28,825 nt of DNA, from NCBI GenBank assembly GCA_002315535.1, contig DCHA01000035.1:7220-36044 (forward strand), given 5' to 3'. Shown piece after piece: positions 1 through 7,798 of this stretch (its first letter is position 1; every line of letters begins with the position of its first letter). The translations under genes and the position numbers were made by a program. Below the pieces are notes generated by a model. The model was not told the DNA's origin. It made no database searches and saw only the letters and a program-made list of their open reading frames with translations. Source of the stretch: Firmicutes bacterium UBA1764 (GTDB lineage Bacteria > Bacillota > Clostridia > Peptostreptococcales > Anaerovoracaceae).

Positions 1-636
1 AAGCTGCGTGCGCTCACGCTTGTTAAGGCAGAGCTCATGGTTGAAAAGTTTGTTCACCTGATCTTGTTTGGCGTAATATCAGCGGCGTCACTGCTTCTGC
101 TTACTATGCTTAAAAATCTGCTTGAAAAGATTGCGGACTTCTCGATTATCGGATGGGCAAATCACGGACTGGGCTTCGTCCTCGGCTTTGTTGAGATTGT
201 GGTAATTCTCATTCTCATCATCAGAGGCGCGGGACTTCTCGGAATTGATTTCTTCAGCAAGCTCTCCGAGGGAACAATACTCCTGAAGTGGCTTGTTGGC
301 GGAGATATTCAAAACACTCTCATCAACCTTCAGAATGTTACTGTTGATGATATTAAGAATCTCACTATCGAAGACTTCACAACCGTTGACATGGAAGAGG
401 TTGGCAACCAGCTGAAGGAGCTGATTAACAGCGCAGATCTTTCCATGGCTCCGGAAGAGGTTAACCAGTTAATCGATAACATCGATCCTGAGAATGTAAC
501 GCAGGAAGTAAAAGAAATATTCAAGAGCATTGATGTTGACGGTCTTTCCGAAAAGGCACTTGAAATAGTAGATGACGCAAAGGAAGGCGCAACTCAGAAG
601 GCCATAGATACAATCAAGGGTCTGCTTCAGAAATAA
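1..636 (+). CDS. CvpA-like membrane protein, 5' end outside window
   Basis: The frame is open from base 1, so the gene probably begins upstream; the first ATG inside the window is at 37. Two hydrophobic helices are visible (roughly residues 5-30 and 45-68 counted from that ATG), the second following a NHGLGFVLGFVEIVVILIL stretch. That resembles the C-terminal half of the CvpA family, where the last membrane segments flank a G-x-x-x-G turn. After residue 110 the protein becomes an acidic, amphipathic helical tail rich in Asp, Glu, Ile and Leu, with no recognised domain. CvpA proteins are inner-membrane proteins of poorly defined role (colicin V production, envelope homeostasis). The stop TAA overlaps the next ATG by one base, so it is probably translationally coupled to the histidine kinase. 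Membrane location is secure; the family call is moderate. Confidence 0.6.
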   Translation, partial: KLRALTLVKAELMVEKFVHLILFGVISAASLLLLTMLKNLLEKIADFSIIGWANHGLGFVLGFVEIVVILILIIRGAGLLGIDFFSKLSEGTILLKWLVGGDIQNTLINLQNVTVDDIKNLTIEDFTTVDMEEVGNQLKELINSADLSMAPEEVNQLIDNIDPENVTQEVKEIFKSIDVDGLSEKALEIVDDAKEGATQKAIDTIKGLLQK

Positions 637-1949
637 TGACACAGGAATTAATTTTCGGAATAAATACAGGTGCCACAGTACTCGGAATACTTGTTACGTT
701 GGTAATGATTTTCAGCCTTTTGTCTCATGATGACATGAAGCAAAAAGACAACTGGCTGTTCTTCTGCCTGTGCGTGTGCATTGTCTTTACGCTCGTTACT
801 GATTCGGTAGTTGAATTCTACAGGTTCTATCCTATGGACATGGTGTTGTTCAAGAGCCTGATGGTGATTAGCTACATCATGGTAAATGCCTATGTCGTTT
901 TGTTTACGTTCTATATGGCGCTTACCCTAAAGAAAAAGGCCTATATCAATACCTCGGCGGGCTACGTAATGGTTTTCCTCGTAGGACTTACATCGATACT
1001 TTGGACTGTTGATGTAATATACGAGATGGGCTGGTTCGTGGATATTTTGCCCGGAGTAGGCTACGAAGAGACAGATGCCTACCTGGTAATAGCCGCAGTA
1101 CCTGTTTTAATCGTGGTATTTGATGCCTTTCTCGCATGGAGTTTTAGAGACGTACTCAAGACCTCCGAGGTTCTGCCGTGGGTAACATATGCACTTCTTC
1201 CGTGCATAGCAATTCCGTTTGCGATTTGGCTTGGCATAACGACGATATATGTTTCCGAAGTAATCGCTCTTCTGATCGTGTTCGTCTTTGAGCACAGCCA
1301 GAGACAGAAGGTGGCTGCACAAACCGAAAAGGAGCTTGCCAATTCAAAGATGAAGCTGATGCTGAGTCAGATTCAGCCTCACTTTATGTATAACTCGCTT
1401 AACAGCATTTATTATCTTATCGAGGCTGATCCGGAGCAGGCGCAGGAGGCTGTAAGCAGCTTCAGCGACTATCTGAGGCAAAACATCAATTCACTTAAAA
1501 GTGATAGCCTGGTGCTGTTTGAAGAGGAGCTGAATCACACCGAAGCCTATCTGTATCTTGAGAGGCTTCGCTTCGGCGAAAAGCTGAAGATCGAATATGA
1601 TATCAAGGCAAAGGATTTCAAGGTTCCGCCACTGACACTTCAGCCACTGGTTGAAAATGCTGTAAAGCATGGACTTGGCCCTCGCGGAGGCGAAGGCACA
1701 ATTACAATAAAAAGCTATGAGGATGACAAGAATTATTATGTAGAGGTAAAGGACGACGGCGTAGGCTTCGCCGCCAGAAGCTTTAACGATAAGGACAATA
1801 CTCATACACATATAGGTATATTTAATGTTAACAGCAGACTGGTATCGCTGTGCAGCGGCGGTCTTTCTGTAAGCAGCAGCCCGGGAGAGGGCACAACATC
1901 AGTAATTAAAGTACCAAAGAAGAATCAAAGAGAGGAGGCCGAAAAATGA
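636..1949 (+). CDS. LytS-type sensor histidine kinase
   Basis: The N-terminal half (about residues 8-225) is a run of six to eight membrane helices with short loops, suggesting an integral-membrane sensor without a large extracellular domain. The cytosolic half has the histidine kinase layout of the LytS/YehU group (His_kinase, PF06580). The phosphoacceptor lies in QIQPHFMYNSLNS with His at residue 249, followed by a HATPase_c domain with N-box LVENAVKHG (Asn 341), G1 box DDGVGF and G2-like THIGIFNVNSRL. It should autophosphorylate and pass phosphate to the response regulator encoded next, which it overlaps by 4 bp (ATGA). The start overlaps the upstream stop and has no obvious Shine-Dalgarno, fitting translational coupling. 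LytS-type kinases usually partner LytTR regulators; this one is paired with a SARP-like regulator. The signal sensed is unknown. Confidence 0.93.
   Translation: MTQELIFGINTGATVLGILVTLVMIFSLLSHDDMKQKDNWLFFCLCVCIVFTLVTDSVVEFYRFYPMDMVLFKSLMVISYIMVNAYVVLFTFYMALTLKKKAYINTSAGYVMVFLVGLTSILWTVDVIYEMGWFVDILPGVGYEETDAYLVIAAVPVLIVVFDAFLAWSFRDVLKTSEVLPWVTYALLPCIAIPFAIWLGITTIYVSEVIALLIVFVFEHSQRQKVAAQTEKELANSKMKLMLSQIQPHFMYNSLNSIYYLIEADPEQAQEAVSSFSDYLRQNINSLKSDSLVLFEEELNHTEAYLYLERLRFGEKLKIEYDIKAKDFKVPPLTLQPLVENAVKHGLGPRGGEGTITIKSYEDDKNYYVEVKDDGVGFAARSFNDKDNTHTHIGIFNVNSRLVSLCSGGLSVSSSPGEGTTSVIKVPKKNQREEAEK
1933..1938 (+). promoter_or_regulatory. Strong Shine-Dalgarno of the response regulator gene
   Basis: AGGAGG lies 7 bases before the ATG at 1946, inside the 3' end of the kinase gene. 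It fixes the start of the regulator and ensures independent loading in addition to the 4-bp overlap. Confidence 0.85.
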
Positions 1950-2755
1950 GAAGAATAATTGCAGTAGACGACGAAGAGATGGGAAGAAAATCCCTTGTAA
2001 GCGCCATCAGCAAAGCAGATCCGGATGCCGAGGTTATCGGATTTTCAGATCCAAAGGAAGCTCTGGCATATGCGAAAAGCAATGACATATTTGCGGCCTT
2101 TCTTGATATACAAATGCCGGGCATGCTTGGCACTGAGCTTGGAAAGAAGATAAAGCTCGCAAAGCCGAATGTATACATCATCTTTGCAACCGGCTATGAC
2201 AGCTACATGGGCGACGCATTTTCGCTTCATGCAAGCGGATATATTTTAAAACCTATCACCGCAAAAAAGGTTAAGGGCGAGCTTGATAACCTCGTTAACT
2301 TAAGACAGAGCGTTGAAAAGAATATTCAAGACGAAGGAAAACGAGTGCGTTTTCAGTGCTTCGGAAATTTCGAGGCCTTTGTTGACGGCGTTCCAATAAG
2401 CTTTAAATATGACAAGACAAAGGAAATTCTGGCATATATGGTAAGCCGCCGCGGCGCACTATGCAGCAACTCCGAGATAGCTACAAACATCTGGGACGAT
2501 GACTCAAATCACGAGTCCTATTTCCGAGGCCTTAAAAAGGACATGATGGACATACTTAAATCCCATAAGCTTGACGACATCATCCTGATGCAGAAGGGAA
2601 AAACCGGCGTAGACGCTGCAAAGGTAAGCTGTGACTACTACGATTTCCTTGAGGGCAAGCCCGGAGCAATCAATCTCTATAGGGGAGAATTCATGAGCCA
2701 GTACAGCTGGGGCGAAATCATGAATGCGGAGCTCGATTTTCAGCGTTACGAATAA
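1946..2755 (+). CDS. Response regulator with SARP-like winged-helix effector domain
   Basis: Residues 1-118 form a CheY-type receiver: acidic pocket D8/D9, phosphoacceptor D54 in FLDIQMPG, conserved T82 and K102 in the LKP motif. Residues about 122-269 begin with RFQCFGNFEAFVDGVPI and continue through FKYDKTKEILAYMVSRRGA and SNSEIATNIWDD. This is the characteristic start of the OmpR-like winged helix found in SARP/BTAD regulators, followed by a short helical remainder (YRGEFMSQYSWGE) rather than a complete BTAD domain. It is predicted to be a phosphorylation-controlled transcriptional regulator and the cognate partner of the kinase just upstream. Its likely target is the promoter region at 2756-2874, directly downstream, which carries paired TCGA motifs; that link is inference. 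Confidence 0.9.
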   Translation: MRRIIAVDDEEMGRKSLVSAISKADPDAEVIGFSDPKEALAYAKSNDIFAAFLDIQMPGMLGTELGKKIKLAKPNVYIIFATGYDSYMGDAFSLHASGYILKPITAKKVKGELDNLVNLRQSVEKNIQDEGKRVRFQCFGNFEAFVDGVPISFKYDKTKEILAYMVSRRGALCSNSEIATNIWDDDSNHESYFRGLKKDMMDILKSHKLDDIILMQKGKTGVDAAKVSCDYYDFLEGKPGAINLYRGEFMSQYSWGEIMNAELDFQRYE

Positions 2756-2770
2756 AAAAACAAAAAAAAT

Positions 2771-2814
2771 TCGACAAACGGATGTGAAACGCTTCGAGTT
2801 TTATAATTTTGATA
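2771..2814 (+). promoter_or_regulatory. Candidate SARP-type promoter of the secretion operon
   Basis: A perfect TATAAT sits at 2802-2807 in the 119-bp gap between the regulator and the pilin gene. No good -35 box lies 17 bp upstream (the sequence there is near CGGATG). Instead two TTCGA motifs occur on the same face at 2770-2774 and 2793-2797, 23 bp apart. SARP regulators bind short direct repeats next to the -10 and compensate for poor -35 boxes, and published Streptomyces sites contain a TCGAG core. The spacing to the -10 is shorter than in the classic examples. A second possible pair, TTGATA at 2809-2814 with an AT-rich -10 near 2832-2843, cannot be excluded. Confidence 0.4.
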
Positions 2815-2860
2815 CAAAATAGATCATTCTATATGTATATAAATATTTTTTATAGATCCA

Positions 2861-2867
2861 GAGGAGG
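2861..2867 (+). promoter_or_regulatory. Shine-Dalgarno that decides the pilin start
   Basis: GAGGAGG is placed 7 bases before the ATG at 2875. It is the strongest ribosome binding site in the window and picks this ATG over the in-frame TTG at 2809, which would add 22 unlikely residues before the signal peptide. Confidence 0.9.
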
Positions 2868-2874
2868 ACATAAA

Positions 2875-3255
2875 ATGAAAAACTTAGTAAAAAAATCTAA
2901 CGGTAACAGACTATTCACAAGAGTTGCAATCGCTGCAAGCACATTCATGGTTTGCGGACTTTCAGTATTTGCTGACAGCCCTGACTTCACAGAGCAGGTT
3001 CGTCCAATTGTTGAACTCATCAACTCTTTCCTTACACCGCTCATCGCTATCGTTGGCGCTGTAGGAACACTTTACTGCGTACTTCTTGGTGTTAAGTATG
3101 CCAGAGCAGAAGAACCACAGGACAGAGAAAAGGCAAAGGCTCACCTCAAGGGTGCTATCATTGGCTTCGTTCTTATCTTCATCCTTATCGTAGCTCTCAA
3201 GCTCTTCATCGGACCAATGATGGATTGGGCATCAAGCCAGAAGTCAACTCTTTAG
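2875..3255 (+). CDS. VirB2/TrbC-like T4SS pilin precursor
   Basis: This is a small (126 aa) protein with a basic N-terminus, a signal-peptide-like hydrophobic stretch ending in VCGLSVFA and a probable cleavage before DSPDF. Two hydrophobic helices follow: about residues 48-72 (SFLTPLIAIVGAVGTLYCVLLGVKYA) and 92-115 (GAIIGFVLIFILIVALKLFIGPMM). They are separated by a charged loop, RAEEPQDREKAKAHLK. Two helices with a short cytosolic loop and a cleaved signal are the architecture of VirB2/TrbC pilins, and the charged loop is common in Gram-positive versions. It leads the secretion gene cluster, has the strongest Shine-Dalgarno here, and is followed by a stable hairpin, all consistent with a highly expressed structural subunit. 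The role is by family resemblance; it could alternatively be a channel subunit that never polymerises. Confidence 0.8.
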   Translation: MKNLVKKSNGNRLFTRVAIAASTFMVCGLSVFADSPDFTEQVRPIVELINSFLTPLIAIVGAVGTLYCVLLGVKYARAEEPQDREKAKAHLKGAIIGFVLIFILIVALKLFIGPMMDWASSQKSTL

Positions 3256-3312
3256 TTTTAGACTAAAAGTATTAAGTTAACGAAAAGTTCTGTTAAATAG
3301 TTAAGTAGATTA

Positions 3313-3341
3313 GGCAATGCGGCGCCAGCCGCCGCATTGCC
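3313..3341 (+). terminator. Strong hairpin after pilin gene (attenuator or RNA stabiliser)
   Basis: There is a perfect 12-bp stem, GGCAATGCGGCG with CGCCGCATTGCC, around the 5-base loop CCAGC. Only GTTTAGCTT follows, so the U-tract is poor. It sits between the pilin and the rest of the cluster and is flanked by a 9-bp direct repeat TTAAGTAGA at 3301-3309 and 3349-3357. It is best read as a partial terminator or a 3'-end stabiliser giving extra pilin transcript relative to downstream genes. Confidence 0.6.
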
Positions 3342-3361
3342 GTTTAGCTTAAGTAGAAAAA

Positions 3362-4837
3362 ATGAAATTTAACAATCTTGCAATCAATTCAAAAAGAATA
3401 TTTAAGATAGGCATCATCTGTTTGGTGGCCTTGATTTTGGCGTTGAGTCCGCTCATGTCAATTCCTTCAATGGCTGATCAGATTACAGGTAACTCCGGCA
3501 CAGAATGGACAAGAATTATGGACAATGAAGCTTTAAAGGCCGCTTTCTATAATGATAAGAGTCTTAATCGCGATGACTCAAATTGGGTTCCGATTCTTAT
3601 CCTTTATGAATATAACGGGAAATGGTATTACCTTCAGTCCTATTCCAGAAACGGAGACGCCTATAACGCAACTCTTGTTACAAGCATGACCGGAATCAAG
3701 CCCGGACAAGACAGCTTTACAACAAGAGGTAATTTGAATTCGCTTCTTTGCAAAGCTGAAAACGGTAACCCCGAGTACATTCTGTCTTACAGAAAAAACG
3801 GCGGAGAGTCTCCGGAGGACAAATGCCTTGCAATTAATATCAAATGGTATGGCTGCGCATGGGCCGCTGCCTGCCGTGGTGACTTCAGAGATGCTCCAAG
3901 ATCAAATCCTTCTTCGGCAGAAGATGATTCCGGCGCAGCTTGCAGTGCAAGCATCAGAACCGCATGGAATATCAATGCTCAGGGGAACGGATACTTCGAA
4001 ATCGCATGGAGATCACATAAGGGAAATGTTTGCGACAGACACTGGCAAAGAAGCGGTGATAAAATCGAGATTTCAAAGTGGAGCAAGGATAGATATACAA
4101 ACTTTATTGTTTATTCCGGAAAGGTGACAGGATCTGCCGTTCAAACAACGTCAACAACAGTCCAGCCGTATTCCTATGCAAAGCTTTGTGACTACACAAT
4201 AAAGAGCAATGTAGAAATATATGTCGCTCAGGGTGCATGTCTTGTACTCGATGGCTACAACTACAACTGCGGACATATTCTTGTTGACGGAGGAACTCTT
4301 GTAATCAGAGGAGTCGTGGATGCCGATACCGGAGGCACCTCGGGATCGGGGAAGGCCGGGTCGTATAACACGAGTGATATTCAGTTGATAAATGGTGGCA
4401 AATTGATTATTGAGTCATCGGGCGTCTTGCTTAACAGGAACGCGAGCTCGGGTGTTTACCTAAGCGGTGGTTCCTCGGCGATGATAGAAGGCTCGATGAT
4501 TATTGCTAAAAAGCTCGAGGTAGGCGATAACTGCATACTCAGAGCAATGCCGGGATCCTTCATTTGCATAGGACGTCAGCCGATTTCAACAGAGGGCGGC
4601 GAAACCTATACTCCTGCAGGAATTGCAAGTAACAAAGACACATATCTCGACTCAGTTTCCGAGAAGTCAGATGACGGCGGTTATGTGACCTTTGGCTCCA
4701 ACAGCTCGTTTATCTCATACGGTGGTGTATTTGTGGAAGATCTTGCAAAGATTACTGCCGGTAATAATGCATACAGAGATTGCGCAATCGCATATAACGC
4801 AGGAGCTACTTTAGGCTCCATGATGAGACAATGGTAA
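3362..4837 (+). CDS. Secreted beta-helix surface protein in T4SS cluster
   Basis: A long signal peptide (residues 1-38) has a basic start, a hydrophobic core IGIICLVALILALSPL and a probable cleavage after SMA, before DQIT. Residues 40-265 form a mixed domain rich in Trp, Tyr and Cys (for example WYGCAWAAACRGD and NVCDRHWQ). From about residue 280 to the end the chain shows short beta-strand rungs with turns such as VDGGTLVIRGVV, INGGKLIIESSG and LSGGSSAMIEGSM, typical of a right-handed parallel beta-helix. There is no LPXTG motif, SLH domain or C-terminal membrane helix, so attachment to the cell is unexplained. Its place between the pilin and the coupling protein suggests an adhesin or a cap of the secretion structure; this is inference. 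Two tandem TAA stops end the gene, 6 bp before the next ATG. Confidence 0.75.
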   Translation: MKFNNLAINSKRIFKIGIICLVALILALSPLMSIPSMADQITGNSGTEWTRIMDNEALKAAFYNDKSLNRDDSNWVPILILYEYNGKWYYLQSYSRNGDAYNATLVTSMTGIKPGQDSFTTRGNLNSLLCKAENGNPEYILSYRKNGGESPEDKCLAINIKWYGCAWAAACRGDFRDAPRSNPSSAEDDSGAACSASIRTAWNINAQGNGYFEIAWRSHKGNVCDRHWQRSGDKIEISKWSKDRYTNFIVYSGKVTGSAVQTTSTTVQPYSYAKLCDYTIKSNVEIYVAQGACLVLDGYNYNCGHILVDGGTLVIRGVVDADTGGTSGSGKAGSYNTSDIQLINGGKLIIESSGVLLNRNASSGVYLSGGSSAMIEGSMIIAKKLEVGDNCILRAMPGSFICIGRQPISTEGGETYTPAGIASNKDTYLDSVSEKSDDGGYVTFGSNSSFISYGGVFVEDLAKITAGNNAYRDCAIAYNAGATLGSMMRQW

Positions 4838-4843
4838 TAACAA

Positions 4844-6844
4844 ATGGCTAAAGAAAAAAAAGAATCAAATATCGATTTCGGTAAAATCGCTCTAATAGTC
4901 TTTGGGGTTATCTTTGGAGCATGGATACTGGGATATATACTTATTGTCATTTTCTTCAATGTAGGAAACATGATAGGCGGATCTCCGCTTAATCCTATGC
5001 TTGAGGTTTTCGCAAGCTGGAAGGCTCCGGTGCTTGGACTTATTGTCGGAGGCGCCGTATACCTTGCACTCTTTGGAAATACTCTTCTCAGAGGCGATCA
5101 GGGTCATCTTTTCAGAAAGAACAAGAATTCCGATGTTTCGGACTCCGTTCTTGAAAACAGCAGATTCATGACCGACAGAGAACGCGACTCAAACTTTGTT
5201 ACCTTCGATTATGATGACATCGAAAAGCAAAAAGTTGATGGCGTTCCTCTCAGAGCGGTATTAAATAAGAAGGGCAAGCTTGAGGTCACTGTAATGAAGG
5301 GTGCGCACGCACTGGTAATCGGTTCCACCGGTTCCGGTAAAACAACAACCTTCATCAATCCAATGATTCAGCTGCTTGCCGCAAGCTCCTGCGGATCATC
5401 AATGATCATGACAGACCCTAAGGGCGAGCTTTTCGATCTGCATTCAGGCTTCCTAAAGGAAAGAGGCTACGAGGTTCTTCTTCTGAACCTTCGTGATACC
5501 TACGAATCATCTCGTTGGAATCCTCTTGACGGAATTTGGGATATGTACCAGGAATACAGTGCAGAGGGCAAGAATATTGTTCTGCACAAGGATCCTATTG
5601 CAAATTATCCGGATCTGAAGCTGATAGACGAGGCTCCGGCAGAGGGTGCAGTTTGGGCAGAATGGAAGGGCAGAGCGTACAGTGAGCTGCGCCGTTGCCA
5701 GGATGATGTATCCGTTGCAAAACAGAAAATATACGATGAAATGTACGAAGACCTGAACGACCTCGTTTCAGGTATTTGTCCTATTACTAATGATAAAGAC
5801 CCACTTTGGGAAAAAGGTGCAAGATCTATCGTTCTTGCAGTTTGCCTTGCTATGCTCGAGGATTCAGATAATCCGGAGCTTGGCATGGAAAAGCTGAAAT
5901 TCAATTTCTTTAACGTTTCAAAGATTTTATCTAACAGTTCAGATAATTATAAGCAGCTTAAGAATTACTTTGAAGGACGCAGCCAGCTTTCACAGGCCTA
6001 CACTCTTTCAAGACAGGTACTTGCAGCGGCAGAACAGACAATGTCCTCCTACATGTCAATTACCTTTGATAAGTTGAGCATTTTCAACGATAACGGTATT
6101 TGCGGCTTAACATCTGCTACTGATATTCACGCTGAACAGTTTGCTTTTAAACCGACTGCACTGTTTATTAAAATCCCTGACGAAAAGGATACAAGACATG
6201 GTCTTGCCGCACTCTTTATCCTCAGTATTTATAAAGCCCTGATTAAGGTAGCATCCGCAAGAGAAGATCTTTCTCTTCCGAGAAATGTTTACTTTATTCT
6301 GGATGAGTTCGGTAATATGCCGAAGATTGAAAAGTTCGACAAGATGATCACAGTAGGTCGTTCCCGTAAGATTTGGTTCAACATGGTAGTACAGTCTTAC
6401 TCCCAGCTGAACAATGTATACGGTGAAACCTGCGGCGACATCGTTAAGTCAAACTGCGCTATGAAGATGTTTATCGGATCCAACGACCTCGGAACCTGTA
6501 AAGAGTTCTCCGAGCTTTGCGGAAACAAGACCGTTAAGACAACTTCAACATCAAGCAATGTCGGATCCAAGGAAGGCGATGTCAGCATTTCAGCACAGAT
6601 GCAGACAAGACCTCTTATCTATCCGTCAGAGCTTCAAAAGCTTAACAACAAGACTTCAACAGGTAACGCCATTATCGTAACCTTCGGTAATTACCCTCTG
6701 AAGACTAAATACACACCGTCATATGCATGTCCGCTCTACAAGCTCGGACGCATGGATATGACAGCAATGCGTTCAAATGTATTCCGCCCGGATGACGTCT
6801 TTTACGACGTTGAAGCAAGAAATAGGCTGATAGTAGGAGAATAA
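4844..6844 (+). CDS. VirD4/TraG-type T4SS coupling protein
   Basis: The 666-aa protein has two N-terminal membrane helices (about residues 14-40 and 55-80) and a large cytosolic ATPase domain. Walker A is GSTGSGKTT at residues 160-168 (Lys 166), followed by the MTDPKGELFD motif typical of TraG/VirD4. Walker B is YFILDEFGNMP with Asp 487/Glu 488, followed by GRSRKIWFNMVVQSYSQL, the conserved Gln-rich sensor region of coupling proteins. VirD4 hexamers select substrates and feed them to the T4SS channel at the inner membrane. In conjugative elements this gene normally sits near a relaxase, but none is visible here, so the substrate may be protein rather than a nucleoprotein complex. The TAA stop overlaps the following ATG by one base. 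Confidence 0.95.
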   Translation: MAKEKKESNIDFGKIALIVFGVIFGAWILGYILIVIFFNVGNMIGGSPLNPMLEVFASWKAPVLGLIVGGAVYLALFGNTLLRGDQGHLFRKNKNSDVSDSVLENSRFMTDRERDSNFVTFDYDDIEKQKVDGVPLRAVLNKKGKLEVTVMKGAHALVIGSTGSGKTTTFINPMIQLLAASSCGSSMIMTDPKGELFDLHSGFLKERGYEVLLLNLRDTYESSRWNPLDGIWDMYQEYSAEGKNIVLHKDPIANYPDLKLIDEAPAEGAVWAEWKGRAYSELRRCQDDVSVAKQKIYDEMYEDLNDLVSGICPITNDKDPLWEKGARSIVLAVCLAMLEDSDNPELGMEKLKFNFFNVSKILSNSSDNYKQLKNYFEGRSQLSQAYTLSRQVLAAAEQTMSSYMSITFDKLSIFNDNGICGLTSATDIHAEQFAFKPTALFIKIPDEKDTRHGLAALFILSIYKALIKVASAREDLSLPRNVYFILDEFGNMPKIEKFDKMITVGRSRKIWFNMVVQSYSQLNNVYGETCGDIVKSNCAMKMFIGSNDLGTCKEFSELCGNKTVKTTSTSSNVGSKEGDVSISAQMQTRPLIYPSELQKLNNKTSTGNAIIVTFGNYPLKTKYTPSYACPLYKLGRMDMTAMRSNVFRPDDVFYDVEARNRLIVGE

Positions 6845-7782
6845 TGAAAAAACTATTTGTGATTTGTTTCAGTTTAATAATGGTATTATCAAGCTTCGCA
6901 GTCTGCTTCGCGGATCAGGTTTTTTATATTGATCCGTCAACTGGGAATATTGTTAATACAGATGAAACAGCCGCTGATGCGATAAGCGGTGAGGTTACAC
7001 TGACTAATAATTGCAGCTACGACAAGGGCACAAGACTTTATATTTATCCGACAGAAGCCCTTTCCGGAGCCTGCGTCAGATCTAACATCTATGACGGAAT
7101 GGTGACAACCGATGAGGTCCAGATAAAGGTTGACAGCGGCGCAATGGTAAGTGTTTATTACCAGGGCGAGGCTCTGGCAGAGGATGCTATTGGCTCTATA
7201 ACAGATATTGGCTCATATATAGTCAGAGACGAAAGCAGCGACAAGGAGCTTTTCAGATTCACTATTGTAAATGATATTACAAATGCTCTGAAGGCCTATA
7301 TTGTTCCTGATATTTTCTATATTTCAAGTCTTTCATTTAATGGCGCAGAAATGGGCCAGGTTGGAAACCAGGTTAATCTCGAGCAGGACGGAGAATACAA
7401 GATTGTTTATGCGAACGACGCGATAAGCAGAAAGTATACTCTTGAGCTTACAATTGACCACACACCACCAGAGCTTATTATTCAGGGCGTAAATGAAAAG
7501 CTCAGAGCAAGCCGCACAGTACGCTTTGGCGAGCTCGAAGATAACTCAACTCTTGCAATCGTAAGAGATGGGGAAAATATCGTGCAGTCAAAGGAGCTTA
7601 AGACTGCAGGTAATTACGTTGTTACATATACAGATGAAGCCGGAAACGCAGTAACTTACGCATTTGAAATACTGTTTTTCCTTGATGCAGGCGGCTGGAT
7701 TTATGTTGGCCTTATTGCTCTTGTAGTCGGGGCCGGAGTATTTTACTTCTTCTATTCAAGAAAGCATCTTCGCAGTTGCTAG
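6844..7782 (+). CDS. Membrane-anchored protein with Ig-like domain, T4SS accessory
   Basis: An N-terminal signal peptide (residues 1-23, ending CFA before DQV) and a single C-terminal membrane helix (about 283-303, WIYVGLIALVVGAGVFYFF) with a short basic tail (SRKHLRSC) give an outside-facing type I topology. The exterior has beta-rich segments. The last one, about residues 208-275, starts TPPELIIQGV and ends AGNYVVTYTDEAGNAVTYAFE, the signature of a bacterial Ig-like fold. Its start overlaps the stop of the coupling protein gene and it has its own AGGAG at 6835-6839, so it is tightly co-expressed with the T4SS core. It may act as an extracellular scaffold, adhesin or channel stabiliser; it is not a recognisable VirB8. 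The function is inferred from position only. Confidence 0.7.
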   Translation: MKKLFVICFSLIMVLSSFAVCFADQVFYIDPSTGNIVNTDETAADAISGEVTLTNNCSYDKGTRLYIYPTEALSGACVRSNIYDGMVTTDEVQIKVDSGAMVSVYYQGEALAEDAIGSITDIGSYIVRDESSDKELFRFTIVNDITNALKAYIVPDIFYISSLSFNGAEMGQVGNQVNLEQDGEYKIVYANDAISRKYTLELTIDHTPPELIIQGVNEKLRASRTVRFGELEDNSTLAIVRDGENIVQSKELKTAGNYVVTYTDEAGNAVTYAFEILFFLDAGGWIYVGLIALVVGAGVFYFFYSRKHLRSC

Positions 7783-7798
7783 TAATGGAGTGTAGTTT

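Noticed and set aside
2809..2874. Upstream in-frame TTG start extending the pilin by 22 residues
   Set aside because: There is no Shine-Dalgarno at the TTG, a very strong one precedes ATG 2875, and the extension would bury the signal peptide behind an unlikely leader that overlaps promoter-like sequence.
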